Source: Anisus vortex (taxonomy: Eukaryota; Mollusca; Gastropoda; Planorbidae). From it: DNA of 64,000 bases. The notes below the pieces were generated by a model. The model worked only from the letters and a program-made list of their open reading frames with translations. It did not search any database and was not told the DNA's origin. Below, piece after piece: positions 45,976 through 57,167 of the stretch. Where the stretch lies: NCBI GenBank assembly GCA_949126835.1, contig OX421500.1, forward strand, positions 31,912,141 to 31,976,140. The letters are read 5' to 3'. The position numbers and the translations under genes are program-made. Position 1 is the stretch's first letter, and every line of letters starts with the position of its first letter.

Positions 45976-46129
45976 AGTTGTCAAAACGGTCGAGTATATT
46001 TAGGTCAACAAAAGTATTTCAATTAAATATAACACCCCAAAAACAACGCACGCTATCTCGTCAGCAAACACAAAGACGTGACGCAAATGTAAATGTAGGT
46101 TAATTAGAAACCGTGTAATGAAACGTAAT

Positions 46130-46236
46130 TTATGGTGGGGATGGGATACGAACCCTTTCCTCATCCCAAACGCCCCCCGAGCCCATATCGACATGTTACA
46201 GGCACTACCAGTCTCCCCAACCACGTATAGTCTTCC
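46130..46236 (-). mobile_element. Possible tRNA-derived SINE head (family C)
   Basis: On the minus strand GGGAGACTGGTAGTGCCTG (A-box-like) is followed about 40 nt later by AAGGGTTCGTATCCCATCCC (B-box-like). The ends do not form an acceptor stem, so it is not an intact tRNA. Only one copy is seen here. Confidence 0.4.
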
Positions 46237-46293
46237 CACCCGTCGCCCTAGTTATTAACATTGTGTTTATATTGAATATATTTTCTCCCCCCC

Positions 46294-46347
46294 CCCCCAC
46301 TTCGTTGGCAATATACAATCACACACAGAGATTCGCCCCCCCCCCCC
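46294..46347. repeat. Two C runs
   Basis: C runs of about 11 and 12 at about 46287-46298 and 46336-46347, separated by unique sequence. Confidence 0.8.
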
Positions 46348-46514
46348 TTTCCCCCCACTGTGTTCCCAATAATCTTGATACAATGGCGATTCCCTTGATT
46401 AACCATTGACTTGAAAACGTGGAAAGGGCTGCTTCTGCCCGTCCAACCAAAGCTTGTGGCAAGTGGCAACGACCCTGGAGCTCAGGTGGCTGTTTCCAAA
46501 TTCGTTTCCAAAGA

Positions 46515-46855
46515 CAGAAAGAGAGAGAGAGAGAGGGAGAGAGAGAGAGTGAGAGAGAGAGAGAGAGGGAGAGAGAGTGAGAGAGAGAGAGAGAGAGGGA
46601 GGGAGAGAAAGATAGAGAGAGAGAGAGGGAGAGAGAGGGAGAGAGAGAGAGAGAGAGGGAGGGAGAGAAAGAGAGAGAGAGAGGGAGTGATAGGGAGAGA
46701 GAGGGAGAGAGACAGAGAGAGAGGAAGAGAGAGAGAGAGAGGGAGAGAGAGAGGGAGAGGGAGAGAGAGAGAGGGAGAGGGAGAGAGAGAGAGAGGGAGA
46801 GAAAGAGAGAGAGAGAGGGAGAGAGAGAGGGAGAGAGAGAGAGAGAGAGAGGGAG
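46515..46855. repeat. GA-rich tract with GGGAGA words
   Basis: About 340 bp of GAGA repeats with frequent GGGAGA. The 169-codon plus-strand frame (RERERE) is an artefact. Confidence 0.96.
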
Positions 46856-47077
46856 CAGAGTGGAAAGGCGTGAGTGATGGTGGTGATGGTAGCTCCGTTA
46901 GCGGTTTGAGAACTCAGTAATTAGAACTCCAAAACAAATGGCATCCTTTGGTGATGTTGGCAGGGGGGTAATTTCTACATGTGGCGCAACGATGTCGCAT
47001 TTGTGTGTGTTTGCGTGTGTTTGCTCGTGTGTGTGTGTGTGCGTTTGTGTGATTTCTTTTTCGGTATAGATCGTTCC
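46856..47077. repeat. GT-rich spacer
   Basis: It includes an imperfect GTGTGTTTG tract at 47000-47050. Confidence 0.7.
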
Positions 47078-47338
47078 ATGGGGCGCTCGACTGTCGTTTC
47101 GAAGGTTCTGGGTTCGAATCCTGGTGAAGGCTAGGATTTGTTCCCGGGACTATATGGTGTCCCTGAGTCTACCCAGCTCTGATGGTTACCTGACCTTAGT
47201 TGATTGTAAAAGTAAAAGCGGCTGGGCATTGTGCTGGCCACACATCCCCCTAGTGAACCGTGGACACAGAAACCGGTGACTGATGCTTCACCGGCTCTAT
47301 GATCAATTTGCTCCGAAGGGTACTTTACTTATTTTACT
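47078..47338 (+). mobile_element. tRNA-SINE family A, best copy
   Basis: A tRNA-like head (GGGCGCTCGACTGTCGTTTC, then the B box GGTTCGAATCC at 47111-47121) is followed by a conserved body: TGGTGAAGGCTAGGA, TTGTTCCCGGGAC, CTGAGTCTACCCAGCTCTGA, AAGTAAAAGCGGCTGGGCAT, TGTGCTGGCCACACATC and CTTCACCGGCTCTATGATCA. It ends in GTACTTTACTTATTTTACTA. The head would recruit Pol III; the TTTAC-type 3' end presumably matches the tail of a partner LINE. Similar sequences are widespread in pulmonate snail genomes as I recall. No target-site duplication could be defined. Confidence 0.8.
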
Positions 47339-48375
47339 ATAGATCCTTCCACTCTTCCACCTTCCACACAGTTTGATAAAATGTAGCCAAAGTTTTTATA
47401 ATGAAACTTATTATAATGTTTTTGTTGGATAGTTGGATGTCGTTAACTGGATACACCTTTGTTATTATATTTTTTTTCTTTTAGTAAATATACAACATCT
47501 TATCATCACAAAAGTAAGTAAGTCTAAGTAAGTAAGTGAGCATCCCTCTTAGATCACATGTTGCTCCCTGGGACTATTGACACAACGTTCAGCAGGTTTC
47601 ATGCACCAAAGCAGATAAGTGCATTGTTTTGTCAGCACAATGGTGATGAAAATTGATGTCAAGGCCCCATTGTGACCAAAGCCTAAGTAACGTAAGAACA
47701 GGATTACTGCGTCACATTCCAAGCTGTGCAGTACTTTACCATGCACCGAGACAATTAATTGCACTGTTGTATGTGGTGGACTTGTAAAGGAAAAAGGAAG
47801 CGGTTTTTAAAAGTTATGGGAAGGAGGGGGGGGGGGGGCGGGGGGCTGGTAATAATAACAATATTAAATTTTTATAAAGTAACTATAACAAATATTTAAA
47901 AAAATATAGTTTCCAACTTTTTATTAAACGAAATAATAATTAAATACCGACGACAATAGCAAGTGTGGGCGAGGGCTAATAATATTATATAACAAGAGCG
48001 TTGCTTAGAATTGAATGTAAATCAGAGGCGTATACCACAGGGATGCTATATACTTCAAAGTAATGGTTTCATTTGAATATATTTTTTTACTAACAAAATA
48101 ATTGTTAAAAAATAAAATTATGAACAAGAAATCTTCGGAGATTGTTTGGCTACATTCTTATTTACTTACGTTAAATATAAACATGTTAACTTTATTTTAG
48201 AATTATTATTATTGCCCGTAGATCGAGCATTGTGCACAAATATCGTTATAGGTTATAGGAGTTATAGGCCTATCACTGGCAAACAGGAAGCAATCGTATA
48301 ATGAGACAGATTTAAGTTATAACGTCTAGTCTGCTCTCCCGTTGTCGTTCTTATAAATATGTATACAAGGCCAAT
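47339..48375. other. AT-rich sequence, no gene supported
   Basis: It contains AAGT repeats at 47510-47533 and a G run at 47826-47846. The minus-strand frame at 47549-47764 (71 codons) is unrecognised. Confidence 0.45.
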
Positions 48376-48500
48376 AGTTATAGTCATTGCCTTATAGTTA
48401 TAGTCATTGCCTTATAGTTATAGTCATTGCCTTATAATTATAGTCATTGCCTTATAGTTATAGTCATTGCCTAATAGTTATAGTCATTGCTTTATAGTTA
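48376..48500. repeat. 20-bp minisatellite, about 6 copies
   Basis: The unit is AGTTATAGTCATTGCCTTAT with single-base variants in the fourth copy (AATTATAG) and the fifth (GCCTAAT). Confidence 0.95.
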
Positions 48501-48589
48501 TGGTCAAATTTTTCAATTGCAAATTTTTTAGACAAATTATTCTGAAGGTCTGACTCGACCAGGCTTTTGTAGGTACCGGACATTGGTTG

Positions 48590-48735
48590 GAGGAAAAGAA
48601 AAGACACATGGGCATTGTGCTGACCACACTTTCCCTTGTATCAACTTGTATGTCGTAGTCATGGTAACTGATCAACCCTTCTTCACTAACCCTTCAAACA
48701 AACACAGTCTAAAAGAAATACTTTACTTACATTTA
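48590..48735 (+). mobile_element. tRNA-SINE family A, 3' part
   Basis: GGGCATTGTGCTGACCACACTTTCCC and TGGTAACTGATCAACCCTTCTTCAC match the 3' half of the copy at 47078-47338 (GGGCATTGTGCTGGCCACAC, then CCGGTGACTGATGCTTCACC). It ends TACTTTACTTACATTTACTA. The head is missing or too diverged to call. Confidence 0.7.
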
Positions 48736-50037
48736 CTATAAATGAAATCATCGACTTTTGCATGATATTTTTTCCTTTACACTTATAATACATCATTTAA
48801 TTAGATTAATTTAATGTATCTAATTGATATTGCTTCTTTTTTTTTATGCAGTGTGTTTTTTCATTTCCAATCGTTAATATTCTAAAGGCTGGAGCGTTGG
48901 AGCATTAAACTCCCTCCCCCTGTACACCTAACCCTAATCCCAACGAGGCAAACTTTAACAATTAGACTTTATTACACAAAAGTGTGCCATCTCTGAATAT
49001 TTAAACAAAAAATATAAATATTTCTAAGAACACTTTTGATTTGTTTCAATGTTTGTTTTTTTAATTGTATAAAATGTAACACATTTGATACAACAAGTTT
49101 TCTTTTACTCATTATACTGGTGGTCGAAAATGCCCGCTTCTAAATGTTTAATACCAGCTTCTGATAAAAAGAAAAATAAACGAAGGCAAAAAAAACACAA
49201 CACAATAGAATTTCAATGTAAAACAAAAAAAAACAAAAAATAAATACACTACGAACATCCAAACTTTGATCCAATTATCTAGAATTTTCTACACAAATAC
49301 TATTATTTGCTTCCGTTGACTATTTCCTTTATTTAAATGCAGCATTTTCAGTTTTAAGAACCCCGACAGAATACATAGGAATACATGGACACAAAACATG
49401 AATGCATGCACAATAATATTTAAATAGCCCAAAAGAAACAATGCAGGGAATAAGAGAAAATAGAATTTATGAAAATGGAAAAAGTGGGGGAGGGGGAGTG
49501 AGGAAGCACATTGGAGTTAAATAAAGAATTATTATATTCTCAAAACAATACTCTCTAGTGTATGCAACTATAGATTTGAAACTTTAAATTAAATAAAACA
49601 CAACACATGCAACCCAGGAAGAAAGGGGTTTAAAAAATGCATACAGAAAATTACAGAAATAATGCAAAACAAAATAACAGCAACCGTTAATAAAAAAAAC
49701 AACACTTTAATTAGAAAAACAAACAAACCACTAAAAGAATATTATGGGATAGTGACAGTCTGTACTTCTCTCTGAGACATCATTAAATATTAAAAGTGCT
49801 AAAAGATAACAATGAACAAAAAAACAACACAACAACGAATGCATTCTTAAAACAGTTGTTTTCAATTTGAATAACTATTATCGGGAAGAAAATGTATGGA
49901 TTTTAAGAATATTTTTTTTTCGCAGCGAATTGTTTCAGCATTTTGCGATTTTACACAAAAGTACACTTTTTTTTTTTTTTCATTGTGACATGAATTCGAT
50001 TAATCAATGAATTACTGCAAATATATTAATTAATCAA
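48736..50037. other. AT-rich sequence, no gene seen
   Basis: A long stretch without repeats or supported frames. It contains CCTAACCCTAATCCCAAC at 48925-48942, two imperfect telomere-like words of doubtful meaning. Confidence 0.5.
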
Positions 50038-50188
50038 TCTTCTTCTTCGTTCTCAAAGTGTTTTGATTTGGAGAATTTAGACAAGTTCAATACTTGTAAT
50101 GGACGGCGCCGTGGCTATCAGTTGCTGCAGTCCACCAGTCTACCATACAGTTTGTCGTTGAAGGTAGAGCTTCCTGATCGGGTAGAGT
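50038..50188 (-). mobile_element. LINE 3' end, distal part, with GAA-type tail
   Basis: On the minus strand it runs from CTCTACCCGATCAGGAAGCT to a CGAAGAAGAAG end at 50039-50049. It continues the reverse-transcriptase C terminus found at 50768-50965 and is homologous to 21166-21333. A MITE (50189-50759) separates the two parts. Confidence 0.75.
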
Positions 50189-50759
50189 CACAGAATAGTT
50201 ATAGAACAGAATGCGCAATCGCATATTTTTCTGTTTCCGGAAGTAATACCGACGCCATACTGTTTAAACGCAGCGGTCCTGGTTACACTATATATTGATG
50301 CTAATTTACAATGTATTTTTCTTCAAATCTAAAAGTTCGAAAACCCAAAGCTAATGTTTCAGGCAAAGGTTACAAAAACTGTTGTGTAATAAACTGCAAA
50401 AAAGACGCGAAAACGATTGATTATCGTACCGAGCTACGCCTAGGCCTAGGCTATCTTTTCAAATATCAGTAGCGGGGATAATATAATTTTAGATCATATA
50501 GGCCTAATCCTATAATGTTGAAAAGAAAATGGGTAATTAAGTCAAATTTATATAAAAGTAAGCCTATAATGAAATATAATATAGGTCCTATATATAGGCT
50601 ATTGTATATATTTATGGTTCGCCTAGACATCCTTTCTCATTATACTATAGTAGCGTCTCTAGCGACCGCTGCCTTGCGTCGAAAAAAAAATGTCGGAATC
50701 TTCACTTTTAGTGACTGCGCATATAGGGATTGCGCATTCTGTTCTATACCTTTTCTGTG
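50189..50759. mobile_element. hAT-type MITE nested in the LINE tail
   Basis: The terminal inverted repeats are about 32 bp and differ at three positions. Both ends begin CACAGAA when read inwards and share TATAGAACAGAATGCGCAATC apart from the outer bases (50200-50220 and 50728-50748). The 8-bp sequence GGTAGAGT lies on both sides (50181-50188 and 50760-50767). The homologous LINE copy at 21166-21333 shows one uninterrupted GGTATAGT at 21304-21311, an empty site. The element is 571 bp with no coding capacity. The 8-bp duplication and CA-type end suggest hAT, though another 8-bp-duplicating superfamily is possible. Confidence 0.85.
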
Positions 50760-50767
50760 GGTAGAGT

Positions 50768-50965
50768 AGTACAGGGGACAGGTTTGAAGTACATGGTCCA
50801 CATCTTTTGGGAGCTGCTCCGCGGGGGCAAAATACACTTGCTCTAATTTGTAGTTTGTAGAACATGTGCTGTTTCATCATGTCCTTAGCTTGAAGATGAT
50901 GTTGAAATTGGCGGGAGAGTTTGAAGTAAGCAACACTCTTGGTGTTGTTTCGATGCAGCTCGGAT
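50768..50965 (-). mobile_element. LINE reverse-transcriptase C terminus, proximal part
   Basis: On the minus strand two overlapping frames give DMMKQHMFYKL, then FCPRGAAPK, and, after a frameshift, DVDHVLQTCPLYYST. LINE reverse transcriptases of this kind end with a HMYxK...CPCG...EHVLQxCPxY zinc-knuckle-like block. One of the usual cysteines is replaced by Arg (CPRG for CPCG). It is a decayed 3' end, joined in origin to 50038-50188. Confidence 0.72.
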
Positions 50966-51654
50966 CATCTTTCGGATTCATTTCTGTAGTGAATGAATCA
51001 ATCAGTGCAACAATATATCAATCTAAGCTTATTTTTCTATATGAATACCAATGAACCCTACTTCAGCTGTAAACTCTAACCATCTACGGTTCCAATAGTT
51101 GTGGAGATTGGAATGTGACGTAAATTCACCGGAACTTCGCCCAGTCTGAGTGCACTAATAATACATCTGTTTCTTTATGCGCACTGCCAATGATAGTGAT
51201 CTTTTAATTTTTATCAAATTTGTATAATTATATTTTTTGGGTTTCCTGTGTTGTTGTGTTTTGACAGACTTAAGTTTTTCTTTGTCCTAGTGTGAAAACC
51301 ATACAATCAAATCCTGGAGAAAATATGGAAGTATACCCGATTTTTCTTACAATTCATTTGATTTTTTCGACAAACCAATGAATGGTTATATCTAGTTAGT
51401 TTTATTATTATTATTTTTTTTTATAGAGGCTAAAGTAGTCCTGCGGAATAAAGTTGGTCTTGTCCTTTCATATCTTAAGGGAATTTTGCCGGAGTTCCCT
51501 CACATGTGTAAGAATATTACACCGCTTCAATGCGTTTACATTTTCCTTTGTTTCTATACAGCTCATTCATGCGGAACGTTTGTATTACCAGTTCATAATC
51601 TGAAACGACATATCGTTATTGGGCTTTGGGGTTTGTACTTGAATTTACACAATC
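50966..51654. other. AT-rich sequence, no gene supported
   Basis: The plus-strand frame at 51486-51668 is unrecognised. Confidence 0.45.
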
Positions 51655-52070
51655 TCTATACGTATTAACAATTCCCAATTAACAAGAGTAACACCATTAG
51701 TCAAATCACTAAACATAGAAACACTAGAGGACAGTAGGGCAAAGAGTAAAGTAGTAATAATACATAAGGCATTAAACTCTAATATAGAAATACAACACAA
51801 TCACAACCTGTTGCAAAGCTCAGATAAACATAAAGACAAAAACACTTTCCTTGTCGTTTATGCGAGAACAAATGCATATAAGTACTCTTTCTTCCCAAGT
51901 GACATTCGGACGTGGAATGGGTTGCCTCAACAAACCAGGAAAACCAGTATTTCAACATCATTTAAAACATTAATAAAAATGCAAGACTAGACTCGGACCA
52001 CGGATGAGCGTAGGACGCAATAATCTTCTTTATAGAAGGAGCGTCTGTAATGTATAAGATAAGATAAGCG
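51655..52070 (+). mobile_element. LINE 3' end (CR1/Jockey-like reverse transcriptase C terminus)
   Basis: An open frame without its own start runs from about 51661 to a TAG at 51988-51990. It reads SQLTRVTPLVKSLNIETLED, then KVVIIHKALN, and YKYSFFPSDIRTWNGLPQQT near the end. SFFPxxIRxWNxLP followed by a short SFK-type helix is the classic end of a LINE reverse transcriptase. A 3' untranslated part follows and ends in ATAAGATAAGATAAG (52054-52068). This is the better of two copies (the other is 2515-2890, opposite strand). It is 5'-truncated and lacks all catalytic motifs. Confidence 0.75.
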
Positions 52071-52609
52071 TAAATAACATGTAAAGTCGTGAAAGGTCCT
52101 GAATCCAGGTTGTGACAATTCCACAGAGCAGGGCCTATTCCCAAAATCTAAAAATAAAAAAAACAACTGGCACAACTGAGTGTCATAACCGTTTGGAGAG
52201 CTCTGTAGATGGCGGAGAATGGACCATTGGCCAGCCCCACCTCAGCCCTGACTCAATGTAGTCCGACCCCGGAGTACCACTTGCAGGTGATGGTCGCAAA
52301 ACCGAAAACTCTCTCGGTTTTGAAAAATGCCACTGAGAAAAACTCAGAATAACAATGCCAGTATGTTTGGCATTGACTGCAAGGGTGCAAACTGCTCTGC
52401 AAACTGGCTAATAGAGGAAGAAGAATGCGACAGGCTGGACCTAGTTGTGTTTATAAGTGTGTGTTAATGACTAAGTAATGTGCTTGAAGTAAGGGGCTGT
52501 AAAAAGATATATCTCTTCTGAGTCGTATACAAATAAATTAAAATTATTGTTAATCTAACTTAAAATGAAAACGGAAGTTATGTTGATGTGGAGAAACCAA
52601 CTTTTGTGT
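52071..52609. other. Unique sequence, possible unknown repeat
   Basis: 52170-52440 is GC-richer and ends TAATAGAGGAAGAAGAATG, which resembles a LINE-type simple tail, but no coding remnant could be recognised. Confidence 0.35.
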
Positions 52610-52937
52610 ACGGCCGCACACCTTTCTCTCAAAATTGTGTACATAGTACACACGCACCTTTCTCTCAAAATTGTGTACACACACACACCTTTCTCTCAAG
52701 TTTGTGTACACACACACCTTTCTCTCAAGTTTGTGTACACACACACACCTTTCTCTCAAAATTGTGTACATAGTACACACGCACCTTTCTCTCAAAATTG
52801 TGTACACACACACACCTTTCTCTCAAGTTTGTGTACACACACACACACCTTTCTCTCAAGTTTGTGTACACACACACACACCTTTCTCTCAAGTTTGTGT
52901 ACACACACACACCTTTCTCTCAAGTTTGTGTACACAC
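52610..52937. repeat. 33-36-bp minisatellite with CA tracts
   Basis: Units contain CACCTTTCTCTCAAGTTTGT or CACCTTTCTCTCAAAATTGT followed by GTACACACACAC of varying length, about nine copies. Two units carry an extra CATAGTACACACG, and a larger block containing one repeats (about 52610-52690 and 52744-52820). Open frames on both strands are artefacts. Confidence 0.95.
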
Positions 52938-53014
52938 AATGTTCTTACGTCATAAACTGCATTTACGCGACTCCTTCCTACTTACCCCTCGAAAAATCAA
53001 CATTCATCTCGCAC

Positions 53015-53057
53015 GCGCGTGGCGGCTGGACCAATGATGACGATACCCGCCACGCGC
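53015..53057. other. GC-rich inverted repeat around a CCAAT motif
   Basis: GCGCGTGGCGG (53015-53025) and its exact reverse complement CCGCCACGCGC (53047-53057) flank a 21-bp loop containing CCAAT and TGATGACG. It could form a stem-loop or be a paired protein-binding site. CCAAT plus a CRE-like TGACG is a pattern seen in promoters; no transcript start could be identified. Confidence 0.4.
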
Positions 53058-53293
53058 CAGCCATACTTCGTCATCAAAATGTGCTGTCCTCCTATTAAAA
53101 TCTCCCCCCTGCCCTCCTTTTTTTTTACACCGGAAGATTAACCAATCTGTATGATTCTACTTTTTGATTTCTTGTTTCACTAGTTCTTATTTAGTCTTTT
53201 TTTTTTCTCTTTCAAATGTGTCTATTTTTTCTTTTGTTCTCTCCTTCAAACAAACATTGGTCTTTTTATCTCAGCGTGGAGGCGCCGTGCGTT

Positions 53294-53325
<32 letters not shown>

Positions 53326-54345
53326 TCAATGTGGCCCCACCTTCCCACCGCACCCCGCGTCGCAAATTTAAAACCTCTTCAGTTCCACTGAGAGAAAATA
53401 GTCCAGGTATCAGGTGTGGGGTCACGTGATTATTGGCATGACTCTTGCCGCGCGGGGAAAGGTGTGTGTGTAGGGGAGGGGGTTAGGGGGGGGGGGGGCT
53501 CAATTGGTTGGACATTGTCAATGATTTCTTTCTCAATCTTCTACGCAATCAGGAGGGTATTTGAAGGGCTAACGAAGTGTTAGGAAAGGGTGCAAGTGGG
53601 TGGGAGCCGCCGCTACATCGTTTATTACATGTTCACGAGCAAGCAGAAGTGACACAATTATTGTCGAGATTGATTTAAAAAAAAAGAAATGTCTTTGAAA
53701 ATAATTCGACGTGACACAGAAATGGTTCGGAATATTATAAATAAAAAATTTTACATCTAGTAAAAAAAGGCGAAACTCTTTCCCGAAATAAATTCTTACT
53801 GACACTTAAGTCACGGGATATCTAATTTGTTGCCTTTCAACATCTTACAACTTTCACTGTCTGGGTTCAGAATGTTCTTAAAGTCGCAATTTGTCTCTAA
53901 AGTTTTAAATGATTTAAATATGGAGAAAAGATTGTTAGGGTTGAGAGGTTGGTTGGGGGGGGGGGGCACAAAATGAATGTGTAAGGTTCATTGCAAACCA
54001 TGTTGTTGTTTTTTTATCGTTTTTTTTCTACATTGGGCATTGCCTCTTATGGCACAGTTGACAAAATGATTATTAATCTCCATCCGGTGTTATTTTCAAG
54101 TCAGCCTTCACTAGTAGCCGCTATTGAATTTGGGATATAGTTTTAACAGAATGAAAGATCTATTTATATATTTACCTGTTTATTTAACTCTTTCTTTATT
54201 TTATCTCTTTATATTTCTCTTTATCTGTGTTTTATTTGTTTATCTGATGTTTTATCTATATATCTGTTTAACATTTAGCTTTTTATCTGTTTTTCTATTT
54301 TTCTGTTAATCTATTTTCTGTTTATCTATTTATCTGTTTTTACTA
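53058..54345. other. Spacer with CA and G runs
   Basis: A CA run lies at 53297-53326, and G runs at 53485-53502 and 53956-53967. From 54160 it is TTTATCTGTTTATCT-rich, leading into the 8-bp array. No gene is supported. Confidence 0.5.
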
Positions 54346-54348
54346 TTT

Positions 54349-55008
54349 TTCTATTCATCTATCCATCTATTCATCCATTCATCCATTCATCCATTCACCC
54401 ATTCACCCATTCATCCATTCATCCATTCATCCATTCACCCATTCACCCATTCACCCATTCACCCATTCACCCATTCACCCATTCACCCATTCGTCCATTC
54501 GTCCATTCGTCCATTCGTCCATTCATCCATTCATCCATTCATCCATTCATCCATTCATCCATTCATCCATTCATCCATTCATCCATTCACCCATTCACCC
54601 ATTCACCTATTCACCCATTCACCCATTCACCCATTCGCCCATTCACCCATTCACCCATTCGTCCATTCGTCCATTCGTCCATTTGTCCATTCGTCCATTC
54701 GTCCATTCGTCCATTCGTCCATTCGTCCATTCGTCCATTCATCCATTCATCCATTCATCCATTCATCCATTCATCCATTCATCCATTCATCCATTCATCC
54801 ATTCATCCATTCATCCATTCATCCATTCATCCATTCATCCATTCATCCATTCATCCATTCATCCATTCATCCATTCATCCATTCATCCATTCATCCATTC
54901 ATCCATTCATCCATTCATCCATTCATCCATTCATCCATTCATCCATTCATCCATTCATCCATTCATCCATTCATCCATTCATCCATTCATCCATTCATCC
55001 ATTCATCT
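54349..55008. repeat. 8-bp minisatellite ATTCATCC
   Basis: About 82 units. ATTCATCC dominates, with clustered blocks of ATTCACCC and ATTCGTCC. Variants occur in runs, as expected from local duplication. The plus-strand frame SIHPFIHS is an artefact. Confidence 0.97.
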
Positions 55009-55429
55009 ACTGGTTTGTTTATGTAACACTTCCAGGTGATGTCAAGTATGCGAAAGATACTGAGTTTATAATAATGTTAAATGAAAAGAAATGAAAAAGT
55101 TAAACAAATAATATTATATCTAGACATATAAAATACCCAATTGATAATTATTTTAAATTTAGAGCATATTTATCTACAGCGAAAGTGACAGTTACCATAG
55201 CAGATTTTGGTAGGTCAACTGGACTGGTGAAGAAGAGGTGATCTCTTCTATGCCCTATGCCCTATACCGTTTACACAATAGGGGCATAACATTGATTCAT
55301 AATTTATTGACCCTTTTGAACACATACTTTTACAATAAGTAATACAGATGGAGCTTTTGCACACCACAGTGTCTAGCTGCTTTAATAGCCTGAGCATTTC
55401 ACCTTTAGGACTGGGCAGTAAAGTAAGTA
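55009..55429. other. AT-rich spacer
   Basis: No gene is recognised. The minus-strand frame at 55248-55451 overlaps SINE-like sequence. Confidence 0.45.
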
Positions 55430-55490
55430 AGTATCCCCTTCGGTACGCCAACCGAACGCGCTGCCGGCTCGGACACAGCGCTCCCTTAGG
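55430..55490 (-). mobile_element. tRNA-SINE family A, head fragment
   Basis: CCCCTTCGGTACGCCAACCGAACGCGCTG on the plus strand matches the reverse-oriented head of the copy at 57168-57420 (TTTGGTACGTCAGCCGAACGCGCTG). The rest is missing. Confidence 0.6.
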
Positions 55491-55544
55491 ACTGGGTAGA
55501 CAGGGAAATTCTAAGAAATCCAGACAAAATCATTTCCGTTTCTT

Positions 55545-55625
55545 TTAACTAGCTGGATTCGAACCTGCTAGCCTCGTAAATGACAATGCAGCGCTCTGTC
55601 AATTTTCCAGCCGAACCCCTTAAGA
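55545..55625 (-). mobile_element. tRNA-derived SINE head (family D)
   Basis: On the minus strand TTCGGCTGGAAAATTGACAGAG (A-box-like, followed by CGCTGCATTGTCATTTACGA) precedes GCAGGTTCGAATCCAGC, a consensus B box. The ends do not form an acceptor stem, so it is not an intact tRNA. Confidence 0.5.
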
Positions 55626-56929
55626 GTCTGTTGAGTTTACAGACATATGAACAATAAATACGTCAATTATTCGGAACTATAACATAAAAATATAGTAGTT
55701 ATATTATTATTTATAGTTAACAAAGAGACAAATATGTCAGTATGTCAGTTATAAAGCTATTGTTACTATACTTAGAGTTTATGTTAATTAATTGAATGTG
55801 ACAATCGATTGAGAAAACATTTGTTCACCGGCCCCTACACCAACAAACCAAAACACTTACCGTAAACTTCCCTCTCCCTCTCCTGTTTCTCGGATGATAA
55901 CCTCAGGTGTTTCAGAATCGTATTGTTTCTGTACCCCCCCCCCCCGACCCCGCTCCCAAACACACACACACATTCAAACACCGCCGCCGTTGCTTTTCAC
56001 CCCGCCTTTAAAAAGAGACTTGACTTAATTTCAGGGACCATCACATGATAATGAACTGAGTACAGTTGGGGAGAGGGGGTGGGGTTAAGAAGGGGAGTGA
56101 GAGAGAGGAAATAGATGAAGAGAGAGAAAGAAGAGTAGAGCGAGACAGAGAGATAGGATCTAGGATGATCACATGAACAGTGACAAAAAAAACAACAACA
56201 ATTGACGGAATGAGAGAAGGAAAAGATGGGGGGCGAGGTTGGGGGGAAGGGCGCTGACAGTGTGAGTCAGGGTGGTGAATGAGATTCTGAATGTTTTCTT
56301 TTCAAGTCGTGGGCTTCTGCTCACCCTTTAAAACTCCCGCCTACCCCCTCCCCTACCAGCACCACACACACACAACCACACACAATGTCCACATGTGGTA
56401 AAAGCAAAAATTAAGGTTCTGCCTTGTTGATCATCAATACGCCAAAGAGGCCGAGCGGTGAGTTTTTGAAGTGCATACATTACCTCCCCCATGTTGCCCC
56501 ATTGTTTTCTTGTGTAGGTGCTGAGAGTGTGTGTTAGCGCAATGAGCTGTACTGAGTCCTTAAGGCGATACGAAATCTTTGATTTGGTTATCATTAAAAA
56601 GTCTTTTGTTACGAAATAATAAACAAATCATAGTAATAGAAAAAAAAGAGAGATAGACGGAGAGAGAAGAAAGAGGGAGAGAAGAAAAAAAAAGATCATA
56701 TTTAAAACTTAAAAAAAAATTCGGAAATAATCGACAACAATGTTTTGTTCAACTGTTGACATTAAAAGAACACAATCAGATGAATGGTAAACATATGTTG
56801 ACCTTTTCTTTTCATTATTTGGCTAAAGTGTAAATGGAATTTTTTTTTTTTCGCGTAAGAAGCAAAGAGTTAAAAAGCCTTTTCTGACGATGCTGTGCTC
56901 TCAATAAGGTTTAGTAGAGCATAAAGCAA
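55626..56929. other. Spacer with C runs and GA-rich patches
   Basis: It includes a C run at 55936-55945 and GA-rich patches at 56095-56150 and 56645-56690. The minus-strand frame at 56328-56594 is unrecognised. Confidence 0.45.
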
Positions 56930-57005
56930 CAGTTTCTCGTGCAACTTCTCGTAGATTGGATTGTGTGGCCAGCACGGCGCACAGACGCAACCACCACAGC
57001 AGTGT
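56930..57005 (-). mobile_element. tRNA-SINE family A, 3' fragment
   Basis: GATTGTGTGGCCAGCACGGC followed by GCACAGACGCAACCACCACAG matches the reverse-oriented family A body (TGTGTGGCCAGCACAATGC). It is short and diverged. Confidence 0.5.
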
Positions 57006-57167
57006 TGACTCAATCGTGGATTTTTTTTTTAAAATATGGATTTGAAATGGCGAAGAGTCGCCATCTGGAGTGTAAGTGTGCCAAAGTACATCCGGCAATA
57101 ATGTTCACTGCATAGAAACGTCCGAAACCAAGTGCCACAATGCAGGGAAGGCTTTGCAGGACTGAAT

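Noticed and set aside
46130..46236. A second tRNA gene on the minus strand
   Set aside because: A- and B-box-like sequences exist, but the ends do not pair into an acceptor stem and no anticodon arm could be drawn. Kept only as a possible SINE head.
48925..48942. Interstitial telomere repeat CCTAACCCTAATCCC
   Set aside because: Only one perfect CCCTAA word and no extended array; likely chance.
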